In this document: positions 19,259-29,533 of the stretch, in pieces
Layout of the letters: every line of letters begins with the position of its first letter
Numbering within the stretch: position 1 is the stretch's first letter
DNA from: an uncultured Flavobacteriaceae bacterium
Lineage (GTDB): Bacteria > Bacteroidota > Bacteroidia > Flavobacteriales > Flavobacteriaceae
Length of the DNA stretch: 64,000 nt
Assembly: GCA_947500525.1 (NCBI GenBank)
Contig: CANMSH010000004.1
Coordinates: forward strand, 314,783-378,782
Direction: 5' to 3'
Program-made: the position numbers and the translations under genes
Notes under the pieces: model-generated
Seen by the model: the letters and a program-made list of their open reading frames with translations, nothing else
What the model was told of the DNA's origin: nothing
The model's database searches: none

Positions 19259-19874
19259 ATTCTATAATATTAGCACCCATTTTTAGTGCTTTTTCTCTAA
19301 CTTCTTTCGGATCATTATGAGCCTCTTCGTCTTCCCAACCATCACTTAGGTCACTCTCATAATCATAGAAACAGACCAATCTTCCTTTATAAAAAATACC
19401 AAAACCTTGTGCCGGTTTTCCATCATGCTCGTGAATTTTCGGAAGTTCTTTAAATGTATACGTTTGTTTATAGATGGGATGTGAATAAGGAATCTCTTGA
19501 AAACTTAATTCAGGGAATACTTTTTTCATTTCACGTCGAATATATGGGTCAATACCATAATTATCAGACACATGAATAAAGCCTCCCGCCATTAAATAAT
19601 TTCTAATACTTTCGACATCATCTTCAGAAAAGAAAACATTACCGTGTCCTGTCATAAAAACAATGGGATAGTTAAAGATGTCATTACTATTTGTAGCCAC
19701 CGTCTTAGGCGTTTTTATTATGGTAGTCTTGATATTAGCATTAGAAAAAGCTATTAAATTTTTAACAGCTGTAGGATTAGAATACCAATCACCACCACCG
19801 TCATATTTTAATGTAGCAACCTCTTGACCAGCTATCAAACTAGTAAAAAATAAAAAGAAAAGAAATTTATACAC
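19242..19874 (-). CDS. DUF4159 domain-containing protein
   Basis: ATLKYDGGGDWYSNPTAVKNLI...FMTGHGNVFFSEDDVESIRNYLMAGGFIHVSDNYG. Confidence 0.85.
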   Translation of the reverse strand: MYKFLFFLFFTSLIAGQEVATLKYDGGGDWYSNPTAVKNLIAFSNANIKTTIIKTPKTVATNSNDIFNYPIVFMTGHGNVFFSEDDVESIRNYLMAGGFIHVSDNYGIDPYIRREMKKVFPELSFQEIPYSHPIYKQTYTFKELPKIHEHDGKPAQGFGIFYKGRLVCFYDYESDLSDGWEDEEAHNDPKEVREKALKMGANIIEYVFKN

Positions 19875-19896
19875 GGTCTTCTTGGGTTATAATAAC

Positions 19897-19927
19897 CAAA
19901 TATAATTTTTTAAACTAAGAAGGCAAA
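19897..19927 (-). promoter_or_regulatory. Putative promoter of the DUF4159 gene
   Basis: Minus strand TTTG(19927-19924)-19 bp-TATATTTG(19904-19897), matching TTG-N17-23-TAnnTTTG. Confidence 0.5.
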
Positions 19928-20022
19928 GTTTGTCTTCTGATATTTAAAATTAATACAAAATTAATAGGAACACTTTTGCGCTATTTCGTAAATTTGTAAA
20001 CTTAAACTTTAAATTAGATTAA

Positions 20023-20679
20023 ATGAAAAATCAAATAATTAAGATTGCTACGGTATTCGTAATGGTGTTAGCAATCGTATCATGTAAAAAAGCGAAGAAT
20101 GAAACAGAAGCTAAAGCAGCTGAAGAAGTTTCAGAAGTAGCAGGAGCAAGTTCATATACTGCTGATGCTAGCGCAAGTACAATCGCTTGGAAAGGTACTG
20201 CACCAACAAAAGCACATAATGGTACTATCAGTATATCTGAAGGGTCATTGGCACTGGATGGTGGAAAATTAACTGGAGGTAATTTTATTATTGACATGAA
20301 TTCTATCGTATGTCTAGATATAGAAAACGAAGAATACAATGGAAAATTAGTGGGGCATTTAAACAGTGCTGACTTTTTTGATGTTCAAAACAATGCCTTT
20401 AGTGCTTTTGCAATTACAGGTGTAGATGAGAAAGATGGTAAAACGATGATCAAAGGTAATTTGACGATGAAAGGAATTAAAAAGAATATTGAGTTTCCTG
20501 CAACTTTGAGTGTTGATGGTGATGCCGTTTCTTTAACAAGTGAAACATTTACAATTGATAGAACTGAATGGGGAATAAAATATAATTCTGGTAAGTTTTT
20601 TGAAGATCTAAAGGATAAATTGATAAATGACAATATAGAATTATCATTTACCGTGAAAGGAACTAAAGCCGCAATGTAA
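20023..20679 (+). CDS. YceI-family lipid-binding lipoprotein
   Basis: IVSCKK lipobox; IAWKGTAPTKAHNGTISISEG...HLNSADFFDVQNNAFSAF...MKGIKKNIEFPATL. Confidence 0.85.
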   Translation: MKNQIIKIATVFVMVLAIVSCKKAKNETEAKAAEEVSEVAGASSYTADASASTIAWKGTAPTKAHNGTISISEGSLALDGGKLTGGNFIIDMNSIVCLDIENEEYNGKLVGHLNSADFFDVQNNAFSAFAITGVDEKDGKTMIKGNLTMKGIKKNIEFPATLSVDGDAVSLTSETFTIDRTEWGIKYNSGKFFEDLKDKLINDNIELSFTVKGTKAAM

Positions 20680-20698
20680 ATTCGGAGATTTAAAATAA

Positions 20699-20724
20699 AA
20701 AAGCTGCCTATTAGGCGGCTTTTT
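20699..20724. terminator. Intrinsic terminator between convergent genes
   Basis: AAAGCTGCCTATTAGGCGGCTTTTTTT. Confidence 0.65.
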
Positions 20725-21432
20725 TTATGCGTTTTGAATTGCGACTGTATGAACAGCTACAATACCCGCAGTTTCAGTACGTAACCTACTTTCTCCTAAG
20801 TGAACAGGAAGATACCCTTTCTTTAAAGCTATTTGTATCTCTGAAAGTGAAAAATCTCCTTCAGGTCCAATTAGAATAGTAGTATCTGAAGCCTTTATTA
20901 ACTGAGTGTGTAGTGCCTCTTTTTCGTTGTTCTCACAATGGGCAATAAATGAATTAGTATGCCGAGTTTTATTTACAAAATCTTTAAAAGAAATAGGCTC
21001 ATGGAGTACCGGAAAATGATATTTGAGTGATTGCTTACTTGCAGACTCTATAATTTTCTGCATGCGATCTAATTTTAACACTTTACGCTCAGATCTTTCA
21101 CAAATAAGAGGCGTAATTTCATCGATTCCTATTTCGGTAGCTTTTTCTAAAAACCATTCGAACCGATCGTTGTTTTTAGTTGGAGCAATACCAATATGTA
21201 ATTTATAAGGTCGCGGATTATTTTTTTCTATGACTTTTGTAATAGTCACCGTACATTTCTTTTCACTGGCAATATCGATTTTTGCGGTAAATAGAAACCC
21301 ATTACCATTGGTAATATTTAAAAAATCACCTTCCTTTTTTCGCAGTACTTTAACGATATGTCTACTTTCAACCTTATCGAAGGTGAATTGTTGGTCGCTC
21401 GAAGTAATATTTGAATTGTAAAAAAGTTGCAT
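20725..21432 (-). CDS. rsmE: 16S rRNA (uracil1498-N3)-methyltransferase
   Basis: SPOUT C-terminus ILIGPEGDFSLSEI...HLGESRLRTETAGIVAV. Confidence 0.93.
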   Translation of the reverse strand: MQLFYNSNITSSDQQFTFDKVESRHIVKVLRKKEGDFLNITNGNGFLFTAKIDIASEKKCTVTITKVIEKNNPRPYKLHIGIAPTKNNDRFEWFLEKATEIGIDEITPLICERSERKVLKLDRMQKIIESASKQSLKYHFPVLHEPISFKDFVNKTRHTNSFIAHCENNEKEALHTQLIKASDTTILIGPEGDFSLSEIQIALKKGYLPVHLGESRLRTETAGIVAVHTVAIQNA

Positions 21433-22550
21433 TATAAATTTTTACGATACGTTCTTCTTCTTTTGCAAAGTTTAGGATCAAAACGTTTCCAGATTTGTTG
21501 AATTGCCGTATTGTCCTCCAATTCAGGAGTTCGAATACAATTTTCTATGCCGAGCTTGTCAAAAGTCAAGTAGCATTCATTAAAGAGAATAGCATGCACA
21601 CCTTTGTTTTGATAATCAGGATGAACCCCAATCAAGTAAAATATAACATCTTTACTTTTTTTCTTTGCTTTCAATAGATGAAATATACCAAAAGGAAAAA
21701 GCTTACCATTTGCCTTTTGCAAAGCTCTAGAAAAAGAGGGCATTGTAACGGCAAATGCTACTAAATTGTCATCTTTATCGGCTACATATTTAATATATTC
21801 AGGGTTAATAAAACTGATGTATTTCTTTTTAAAGTATTCCCGTTGCTTGTTTGTGATGGGAGTAAAAGTAGAAAGTTTAGAATATGATTCATTAAATAAA
21901 TCGAACATATTGTCTGCGTAGTGCATGACCTCTTTGGTCGACTTAAAGTTTAAAGCTTTTAACTGATACCTTCTTTTTATTAAATCTTGCGCCTTTGCAA
22001 AATGTTCAAGTTTGATATTTTTGAATGGCATACGCCACTCGAGGTGTTCTTTTTCTTTTACAAATCCAAGTTGTTCTAAGTGTTCTTTGTAATATGGATG
22101 GTTATACCAAGTAATCATGGTGCCTAAATGCTCAAAACCCTCAATTAAAACTCCAACTTTATCGAGATTAGAAAAACCAACAGGTCCTTCCATAAATTCT
22201 AAGTCTTTTTTTTTGCCGATAGCAGTTACCTTCTGTAATAATGCGTCAGTTACAGTTACATCATCGATGACATCAAACCAACCAAAACGCATTTTTTTAA
22301 TTTGTTGTTTTGTAATTTCTGTGTGGTTTACAATCGCAGCGATTCTACCAACAATGGTATCATTTTTATAAGCTAAGAAAAAATGGGCGTCAGCAGTATC
22401 GAATGCAGGGTTCTTCTCTTTATCGAATACCGCCATCTCTTCACTAATAATAGGAGGGACCCAGTTCGGGTTATTTTTATATAAACTAAATGGAAATTTC
22501 ACAAATTGTTTCAATTCCTTCTTCGTCGAAACTTCCTGAACATTTATCAT
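21432..22550 (-). CDS. GNAT-like N-acetyltransferase family protein
   Basis: 372 aa; FFLAYKNDTIVGRIAAIVNHTE and VIFYLIGVHPDYQNKGVHAILFNE. Confidence 0.65.
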   Translation of the reverse strand: MINVQEVSTKKELKQFVKFPFSLYKNNPNWVPPIISEEMAVFDKEKNPAFDTADAHFFLAYKNDTIVGRIAAIVNHTEITKQQIKKMRFGWFDVIDDVTVTDALLQKVTAIGKKKDLEFMEGPVGFSNLDKVGVLIEGFEHLGTMITWYNHPYYKEHLEQLGFVKEKEHLEWRMPFKNIKLEHFAKAQDLIKRRYQLKALNFKSTKEVMHYADNMFDLFNESYSKLSTFTPITNKQREYFKKKYISFINPEYIKYVADKDDNLVAFAVTMPSFSRALQKANGKLFPFGIFHLLKAKKKSKDVIFYLIGVHPDYQNKGVHAILFNECYLTFDKLGIENCIRTPELEDNTAIQQIWKRFDPKLCKRRRTYRKNL

Positions 22551-23713
22551 GTATCGGTATCTTTTTTAGGCGGTTCGTAATTATTCTTCTCCTTTTTTTG
22601 CTTCTTCTTATTTTCTTTTTGCTCTTTTTTTAATTTTTTCAGTTCTTCTTTTTGTCTTCTTTTTTCTGCTTTACTTGTTTTTGGAGCGGCAATTTTCTTA
22701 ATTTTTCTCTTTTTTGCCTTTACTTTTTTAACCTTACGCAACTTCTCTTTCTTGTCTTTCTTACCAAACAGTCTTTTAAAGAAGCCTTTTTTGTCATCGT
22801 CTTTGGCAACTTTTCCATCAGAACCGAGGAGTTTAAATTTGTCTTCATGCTTATCTATTCTCCAAGCAAAACCCGCACTGACTAAGAAGGCCGATCCGTC
22901 ACGGTCACTAATACGTCTTAAAGATAAATCTACTTGTTTGTCTTTTGCCATTAAGTAGGCTGTACCTAACCCAAATTGAAAATCATTAGGAATATTGTCA
23001 TCTTTAAAGATACCTTGATGTTCACCAAATATTGATATTCTATCATTGATCGAGTAGGTACCTGTAAGAATATATGAATTCTCTTTTTGACCAGAACCAA
23101 TTTTATCCATTACTAAATTCATCAAAAACACGAAACGATCAGAAAAATCATTTTGAGTATAAATAGCAAGACGCGGACTAAATTTTCCATCTAAAAAACC
23201 AGGTGTATTCCCGCGAACATAATTTTTGGTAATCGGAATATTAACACCTGCATAAACGGCAACTGATGGAATGAGGCGTTTCCAATCATAAGCCATTTTT
23301 TTCTTCCAACTTTTAATCTCTTTACTTTTATCTTTATACTTTGGCATATACACCAAGTACTTACCGCCAACCGTGAGCTGACTCAACCCAAGTCGAGAGA
23401 GATCATCTATAAGAGGATCTTCAAACTTTATATTGTCATATTGAAAGGCAAGGTTCATGTTGATTTCTAGTTTTTCATAGAACTTACCATAACGTACCAT
23501 GACGTCAGTGCCTATTGAAGAAGCCTTTAAGTTATTAGTTTTGTCTGTGATATTTTGGTAAAACAATCCACTTTCAAATTGTAAGACATCGGTACCTACA
23601 CTAAACGGACTATCTGTAAAACCCGGTCGTCTAGAATTAATAACTTCAGTGTATTGAGCGTTAGTCGTTTGGAATACAACTAATAAAAGAAAAAGCGTTA
23701 AAAAATTCTTCAT
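22547..23713 (-). CDS. Outer membrane transporter-like beta-barrel protein with Lys-rich C-terminal tail
   Basis: Signal peptide MKNFLTLFLLLVVFQTTNAQ; RRPGFTDSPFSVGTDVLQFESGLFY; C-terminal tail of Lys/Glu repeats. Confidence 0.7.
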   Translation of the reverse strand: MKNFLTLFLLLVVFQTTNAQYTEVINSRRPGFTDSPFSVGTDVLQFESGLFYQNITDKTNNLKASSIGTDVMVRYGKFYEKLEINMNLAFQYDNIKFEDPLIDDLSRLGLSQLTVGGKYLVYMPKYKDKSKEIKSWKKKMAYDWKRLIPSVAVYAGVNIPITKNYVRGNTPGFLDGKFSPRLAIYTQNDFSDRFVFLMNLVMDKIGSGQKENSYILTGTYSINDRISIFGEHQGIFKDDNIPNDFQFGLGTAYLMAKDKQVDLSLRRISDRDGSAFLVSAGFAWRIDKHEDKFKLLGSDGKVAKDDDKKGFFKRLFGKKDKKEKLRKVKKVKAKKRKIKKIAAPKTSKAEKRRQKEELKKLKKEQKENKKKQKKEKNNYEPPKKDTDT

Positions 23714-23781
23714 AAATAATTTTCGAATATACAAATTAAAGATTTTATTATAATCAAACGTTTTAGTTGTCTGCAAATTGT

Positions 23782-23789
23782 TATTTTTG
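23782..23789 (+). promoter_or_regulatory. Putative -7 box upstream of the DUF4834 gene
   Basis: TATTTTTG, 18 nt before ATG 23808; no clear -33 element. Confidence 0.35.
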
Positions 23790-23807
23790 AATTAATATTT
23801 CAATTTT

Positions 23808-24083
23808 ATGCAAGAGGCCGGGCTCGTGAATTTTTTAAGAACAATACTTGTAATTTTGGTGATCTACTACGCATTCAAAATTATTATGCGTTTTGCTTTC
23901 CCATTATTGATGAAAAAGTTCATGGGAAAAATGGAACGAAAATTTCAAGAACAACATGGGCAATACCAACCAAATCAACCTAGAACCAAAGTTGGTGAAA
24001 CGGTCATTGATAAAAAACCTAGTTCAAATAACCCATCAAATAACAACGTTGGAGAGTATGTTGATTATGAAGATGTTGACTAA
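23808..24083 (+). CDS. DUF4834-like small membrane protein
   Basis: 91 aa, one TM segment, KPSSNNPSNNNVGEYVDYEDVD tail. Confidence 0.65.
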   Translation: MQEAGLVNFLRTILVILVIYYAFKIIMRFAFPLLMKKFMGKMERKFQEQHGQYQPNQPRTKVGETVIDKKPSSNNPSNNNVGEYVDYEDVD

Positions 24084-24097
24084 TTTAATTCCAAAAA

Positions 24098-26524
24098 ATG
24101 ATAGAAATAGGTAAAAAAGTTCTTCCATATATTATTGCAATTTTAACCTTTACAATCGTTTCCTTAGCATATTTTTCACCTGTGTTAGAAGGAAAGCAAC
24201 TTTCTCAAAGCGATATAAATCAATTTAAGGGGTCTTCTAAAGAAATTGTAGAGCATCGTGAGAAATTTGGAGAAGAACCTTATTGGACCAATAGAACTTT
24301 TGGGGGCATGCCCGCTTATCAAGTGAGCGCTTATTACTCTCATAATTATATAAAGAGTATAGATGGATTTTTGAGGTTTTTGCCTAGACCGGCCGACTAT
24401 TTATTTCTCTATTTTATGAGCTTTTTCATACTATTGTCTGTATTGAAAGTAGAATGGAAATTGGCCATTTTAGGAGCACTCTCCTTTGGATTTTCAACCT
24501 ATTTGATCATTATATTTATTCCTGGTCATAATGCGAAGGCGCATGCCATCGCTTATATGCCAATGGTGCTGGCTGGCATATTATTAGTGTTTAAGCGTAA
24601 CTATTTGAAAGGTTTTGTGTTGACGGCATTGGCCATGGCTTTTGAAGTTTCGGCAAACCATCCTCAAATGACCTATTACTTATTATTCTCAGTACTAATT
24701 TTAGGAATTGTTTATCTAATCGATGCCATTAAAGACAAAGAATTAACTCATTTTATCAAGAGTGTCTTAATTTTATCGGTAGCTGTAATTTTAGCTGTTG
24801 GGGTCAATGCTACCAGTTTATTGGCAACCAAAGAATATGCGAGCGAAAGCACAAGAAGTAAAAGTGAATTAACAATAACCACGAGTGGTGCGCCGAAAGC
24901 CGAAATTTCTTCGGGATTGTCTAAAGAATATATCATGCAATACAGTATTGAGATTCCCGAAACGTTCAATATTATGATACCGCGATTTTATGGAGGAGGA
25001 AGTGGTGAGAATATTGGAAAGGATTCTGAAACATATAACTTTTTAAAAGATAAAATTGGTAGAACACAAGCCAAAAGTTTTGCCGAAGGAGCTCCTACTT
25101 ATTGGGGAGAGCAAATAATTGTAGAGGCGCCAGCGTATATTGGAGTAGTGCTTATTTTTCTCTTTGTACTAGGTTTATTTGTTGTAAAAGGAAAATTGAA
25201 GAAATGGTTGTTGGCCGCCACTATTTTTTCTTTTGTGTTGAGTTGGGGACGACATTTCTCTTTTGTGACGAATTTTTTTATTGACTATATACCTCTATAC
25301 AATAAGTTTCGAGCCGTCTCGTCAATACAAGTAATTGCTGAATTGGCCATACCATTATTAGCAATTGTGGGTCTGCATCGATTTTTAAATGATACGAATG
25401 AGAAGCATGAAAAGCTAACCTATTTAAAATATAGTTTTTATGGTGTTGGTGGTTTAGCATTGTTATTTACCTTGTTCGGAACGAGTCTATTTGATTTTGA
25501 AAGTTTTAGAGATGCAGGATTAGAAAAGCAACTTCCAGGATTTAGCGAAGCGATTATGGCAGATAGAAAATCAATCTTCTTTGCCGATAGTTTGCGGGCA
25601 CTTATTTTAGTGCTACTTTCAGGTGGTGTTTTATGGGTCTTTATTAAAGATAAAATCAATGCAAAGGTTGTAACCATAGCTTTTACAGTATTAATTTTGT
25701 TTGATTTAGTGTCGGTAGATAGACGATATGTAAACTCTGATAATTTTGTCTCGAGCCGTCAACAAACGGCTTCGTTTCAACCATCACAAGCCGATACTGA
25801 AATATTAAAAGACAAATCTCATTATCGCGTGGCTAATTTCGGGATAAACCCAATGCAAGATGGTAATACTTCATATTTTCATAATTCAATTGGTGGTTAC
25901 CATGCTGCAAAACCTAGACGTTATGAAGAATTATTTGATTACCAAATAGCGAAGAATAATACAGAAGTATTGAATATGCTCAATACGAAATATATTATGT
26001 TTCCAGATGAACAAGGAAAAGTTGGTATCCAGCTCAACCCTAATGCGAATGGAAACGCATGGTTTGTGTCTGATATCAAATATGTGAATTCAGCGGATGA
26101 AGAAATGAGAACCTTAGATAGTTTGAACACAAAAGAATCAGCGATTGTACATGTTGATTTTAAGGAAAAACTAGGTAGTATTTCGATTCAAAAAGATTCA
26201 ACTGCAATGATTGCGTTAACTAATTATAAAGCCAATGAAGTGACTTATAAAACAAGTGCAACCACAGAACAGTTGGCCGTTTTTTCAGAGATGTATTACA
26301 AGCACGGTTGGAACGCTTATGTTGATGGTGTTGAAGTGCCTCATATAAGAGCTAATTACGTATTACGAGCACTTAAAATCCCACCAGGTGAACACGAAGT
26401 TGTATTTAAGTTTGAACCCACCGTGATCAAAACGGGCAATACGATTACACTTGTATCATATGGTTTATTACTCTTGGTGCCTTTGGGATGGTTCTTTATA
26501 GAAAAAAAAAAACGAAATGTATAG
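24098..26524 (+). CDS. YfhO-family membrane protein
   Basis: 808 aa multi-TM; NRTFGGMPAYQVS near the N-terminus, YYKHGWNAYVDGVEVPHIRANYVLRALKIPPGEHEVVFKF near the C-terminus. Confidence 0.88.
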   Translation: MIEIGKKVLPYIIAILTFTIVSLAYFSPVLEGKQLSQSDINQFKGSSKEIVEHREKFGEEPYWTNRTFGGMPAYQVSAYYSHNYIKSIDGFLRFLPRPADYLFLYFMSFFILLSVLKVEWKLAILGALSFGFSTYLIIIFIPGHNAKAHAIAYMPMVLAGILLVFKRNYLKGFVLTALAMAFEVSANHPQMTYYLLFSVLILGIVYLIDAIKDKELTHFIKSVLILSVAVILAVGVNATSLLATKEYASESTRSKSELTITTSGAPKAEISSGLSKEYIMQYSIEIPETFNIMIPRFYGGGSGENIGKDSETYNFLKDKIGRTQAKSFAEGAPTYWGEQIIVEAPAYIGVVLIFLFVLGLFVVKGKLKKWLLAATIFSFVLSWGRHFSFVTNFFIDYIPLYNKFRAVSSIQVIAELAIPLLAIVGLHRFLNDTNEKHEKLTYLKYSFYGVGGLALLFTLFGTSLFDFESFRDAGLEKQLPGFSEAIMADRKSIFFADSLRALILVLLSGGVLWVFIKDKINAKVVTIAFTVLILFDLVSVDRRYVNSDNFVSSRQQTASFQPSQADTEILKDKSHYRVANFGINPMQDGNTSYFHNSIGGYHAAKPRRYEELFDYQIAKNNTEVLNMLNTKYIMFPDEQGKVGIQLNPNANGNAWFVSDIKYVNSADEEMRTLDSLNTKESAIVHVDFKEKLGSISIQKDSTAMIALTNYKANEVTYKTSATTEQLAVFSEMYYKHGWNAYVDGVEVPHIRANYVLRALKIPPGEHEVVFKFEPTVIKTGNTITLVSYGLLLLVPLGWFFIEKKKRNV

Positions 26525-27032
26525 TCAGTTACCTATAAAAAGGTATGGTCATACCATCGAATTTTTGCAAAGTGTATTGCCAGCTCCTGCTACTATTTTA
26601 GATTTGGGAATTCGAAATCCGTTTAGTGAGATTATGGAGCAACATGGATATACAGTTCATAATACAGATGGGGAAGATTTAGATGAGGTACCCGAAATTG
26701 TAAAAAAATATAAGGTCGATGCAGTAACCGCTTTTGAAATATTTGAACATTTATTGTCACCACTACAGGTATTAAAAGCGATTGAATCAACAAAGTTAGT
26801 GGCGACTATTCCATTAAATTTATGGTTCGCTAAAGCCTATAGAAGTAAAACTGACATGTGGGATAGACATTATCATGAGTTTGAAGATTGGCAATTTGAT
26901 TGGTTGCTTGAAAAATCAGGTTGGGAGCTTAAAAAATCAGAAAAATGGACAAGTCCAATCAATAAAATAGGGTTTAGACCTATTTTGAGAAAATTCACTC
27001 CTAGATATTATGCTGTATATGCTGAAAAATAG
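26517..27032 (+). CDS. SAM-dependent class I methyltransferase
   Basis: ATILDLGIRNPFSEIMEQHGY and VDAVTAFEIFEHLLSP motifs. Confidence 0.8.
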   Translation: MYSQLPIKRYGHTIEFLQSVLPAPATILDLGIRNPFSEIMEQHGYTVHNTDGEDLDEVPEIVKKYKVDAVTAFEIFEHLLSPLQVLKAIESTKLVATIPLNLWFAKAYRSKTDMWDRHYHEFEDWQFDWLLEKSGWELKKSEKWTSPINKIGFRPILRKFTPRYYAVYAEK

Positions 27033-27038
27033 AAGATC

Positions 27039-28259
27039 ATGAAGTATATCTGCATGCTCGTTGATGGTTCTTATCCAAATGATATTAGGGTAAGAAAAGA
27101 AGCAGAAGCTTTGGTTGAAAACGGTAAAAAAGTACTTGTTGTTTGTCCTTCGAAGTCAAATGAGCCCAGAGAAGAAGTCATAAATGATGTGAACGTTCAC
27201 AGGATAGGCGGAAATTATTCTCATAGCAAAAAGGGAATTTTTGACATAATTGAGAGTGTAACCAATATCAATCCTCTTTTTTATTTTGGATTAAAAAAAG
27301 TTTTCAAGAAATATGATATCGAATATTTACATGTACATGATTTACCTTTAGCAGGAACCGGCTATGCATTTAAATCTAAGGTGAAGCACTTGCTATTAGA
27401 TTTACATGAGAACTTTCCTGAGGCGTTAAAAACTTGGTTTGCATGGAAAAAGAACCCAATCATAAAATGGAAGAATGCTGTTTTTATGAACCCAAAAAGA
27501 TGGTCTAGAAAAGAGGAAAAATACTGTAAGAGATATGATACAATTATTTGTGTTGTTGAGGAAATGAAGAAGAAATTAGCAGAGAACTTTAGCATTGACT
27601 CTCAAAAAATGGTGGTAGTTTCCAATCATGAAAAGAAAGAGTTTGCTCTTAATTTTGATCATAAGGTAGTTCAAAATAGTATAGATCAACATGCTTTTTC
27701 AATTACTTATGTGGGTGGTTTTGGTCCGCATCGAGGCTTAGATACGGCTATAGAGGCGATGCCGAGTATTATAGAAAAAATTCCGAACGCAAAACTTTAC
27801 TTAATCGGAAAAGGGAGTCATGACGTAGAAGAGAAATTAAAATATTTAATAAAAAAGAATCGGAGTGAAGGTTGTATAGAACTTGTGGGATATAGACCTT
27901 TTAAAGAGGTGTCGACGATTATGCAGTTATCTAAGCTAAACATTATACCTCATAAATCTAATGATCATACAAATAATACGATTCCGCATAAGTTGTTTCA
28001 AATAATGATGAGTAAAAGCTTACTATTAGTTAGTTCATGCAGGCCCTTGAAGAGAATAGTTGATGAATATGATGCAGGTCTAGTTTTTGAAGCTGATAAT
28101 CCAATAGATTTTTCAGAAAAAGTAATATACGCGCATCAAAATTTAAATGACCTTTCTCATAAAGCAGAGAATGCGTTTAATGCTGTAATGAAACAGAATG
28201 AAAATTGGGATTCAGAAAGTTTGAAATTAGTGAAACTATATAATAGGTTAGGAGATTGA
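27039..28259 (+). CDS. Glycosyltransferase (GT4-like)
   Basis: N-terminal CMLVDGSYPNDIRVRKEAEAL; C-terminal GGFGPHRGLDTAIEAMPSIIEKIPNAKLYLIGKGSH. Confidence 0.88.
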   Translation: MKYICMLVDGSYPNDIRVRKEAEALVENGKKVLVVCPSKSNEPREEVINDVNVHRIGGNYSHSKKGIFDIIESVTNINPLFYFGLKKVFKKYDIEYLHVHDLPLAGTGYAFKSKVKHLLLDLHENFPEALKTWFAWKKNPIIKWKNAVFMNPKRWSRKEEKYCKRYDTIICVVEEMKKKLAENFSIDSQKMVVVSNHEKKEFALNFDHKVVQNSIDQHAFSITYVGGFGPHRGLDTAIEAMPSIIEKIPNAKLYLIGKGSHDVEEKLKYLIKKNRSEGCIELVGYRPFKEVSTIMQLSKLNIIPHKSNDHTNNTIPHKLFQIMMSKSLLLVSSCRPLKRIVDEYDAGLVFEADNPIDFSEKVIYAHQNLNDLSHKAENAFNAVMKQNENWDSESLKLVKLYNRLGD

Positions 28260-29533
28260 AAGTATTAATAGTAACATACTATTGGCCGCCCGCAGGTGGA
28301 TCTGGAGTACAACGATGGTTGAAATTTGTCAAGTATCTTCGTGATTTTAATATAGAACCTGTTGTATATACGGTACAAGATCCTAAATATGCTATCGAAG
28401 ATGAGGCCCTGCAAAAGGATATACCTGAAGGAATTGAGATTATAAGAACCCCCATTTGGGAACCAAACAACGTGATTTCTATATTTGGCAAAAAGAATAA
28501 AAAAACGAGTGCAGGGTTTTTAAATCCCAATCCATCTTTTTTTGGAAAGCTCGCGCAGTACATTCGTGCTAATTTCTTTATACCAGACGCTCGTAAATTT
28601 TGGATTAAACCATCAGTAAAGAAATTGAGTGCATATATTACGAGTAATAATATTCAAGTAGTTATTTCTACTGGTCCTCCACATAGTTTGCATTTAATAG
28701 GCTTACAGTTAAAACAAAAATTAGATTTAAAATGGATAGCAGATTTTCGAGACCCTTGGACGGATATTGATTATTTTCATCAGTTGCCATTAACAATGCG
28801 GGCGAAGAATAAACATAAACTTTTGGAACAAAAAGTAGTAGAAGGAGCAGATACGGTTATTGTAGTAGGGAAAACCATGAAGGCTAACTTTTCAAAGTTT
28901 AATACAAATGTACAAGTTATAACAAATGGTTATGATAAGACTGACAAGACACAAAAGGTAATTTTAGACACTCATTTTTCTCTTGTGCATATTGGGTTGA
29001 TGAATGCTGATAGAAATCATAAAGCGCTATGGGAAGCTTTAAATCAACTGTGTGAAGAAAATGATAATTTTAGAACTGATTTAAGATTAAAGTTTATCGG
29101 TGCAGTTGCCACAGAAGTGAAGAATTCTATTGCCAAATTTAAGTTAAACGAAAATGCAACATTCATTGATTATGTTCCGCATCATGAAGTTGCGAATTAT
29201 CAACGATCGGCACAGGTCTTGTTGTTATCCATAAATAATGTGCCAAGTGCTAAGGGAATAATTACAGGAAAAATATTCGAGTATTTACAGGCTGATAGGC
29301 CAATTTTGGGGATAGCCCCAATAGATGGAGATCTAGCAGAAATTATTAATACTACTAAAACAGGTGTAGTTGTTGGTTTTGATGATATTATACAATTGAA
29401 AGAATCGATACAAAAGATGTATGGTCAATTTAAACAAGATAAATTAACTATCGAGGGGCGAAATATTGAGCGTTATCATAGAAGAGCGCTCACTAATGAA
29501 TTAGCGAACGTAGTAAAGGAATTAGTATTATGA
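28256..29533 (+). CDS. Glycosyltransferase (GT4-like), TTG start
   Basis: TTG start overlapping the upstream stop (TTGA); VLIVTYYWPPAGGSGVQRWLKFVKYL; GKIFEYLQADRPILGIAP. Confidence 0.85.
   Translation: MKVLIVTYYWPPAGGSGVQRWLKFVKYLRDFNIEPVVYTVQDPKYAIEDEALQKDIPEGIEIIRTPIWEPNNVISIFGKKNKKTSAGFLNPNPSFFGKLAQYIRANFFIPDARKFWIKPSVKKLSAYITSNNIQVVISTGPPHSLHLIGLQLKQKLDLKWIADFRDPWTDIDYFHQLPLTMRAKNKHKLLEQKVVEGADTVIVVGKTMKANFSKFNTNVQVITNGYDKTDKTQKVILDTHFSLVHIGLMNADRNHKALWEALNQLCEENDNFRTDLRLKFIGAVATEVKNSIAKFKLNENATFIDYVPHHEVANYQRSAQVLLLSINNVPSAKGIITGKIFEYLQADRPILGIAPIDGDLAEIINTTKTGVVVGFDDIIQLKESIQKMYGQFKQDKLTIEGRNIERYHRRALTNELANVVKELVL

Noticed and set aside
18876-19286. 136-aa plus-strand ORF
   Set aside because: Antisense to the bile acid:Na+ symporter gene; hydrophobic pattern is a mirror of the TM codons
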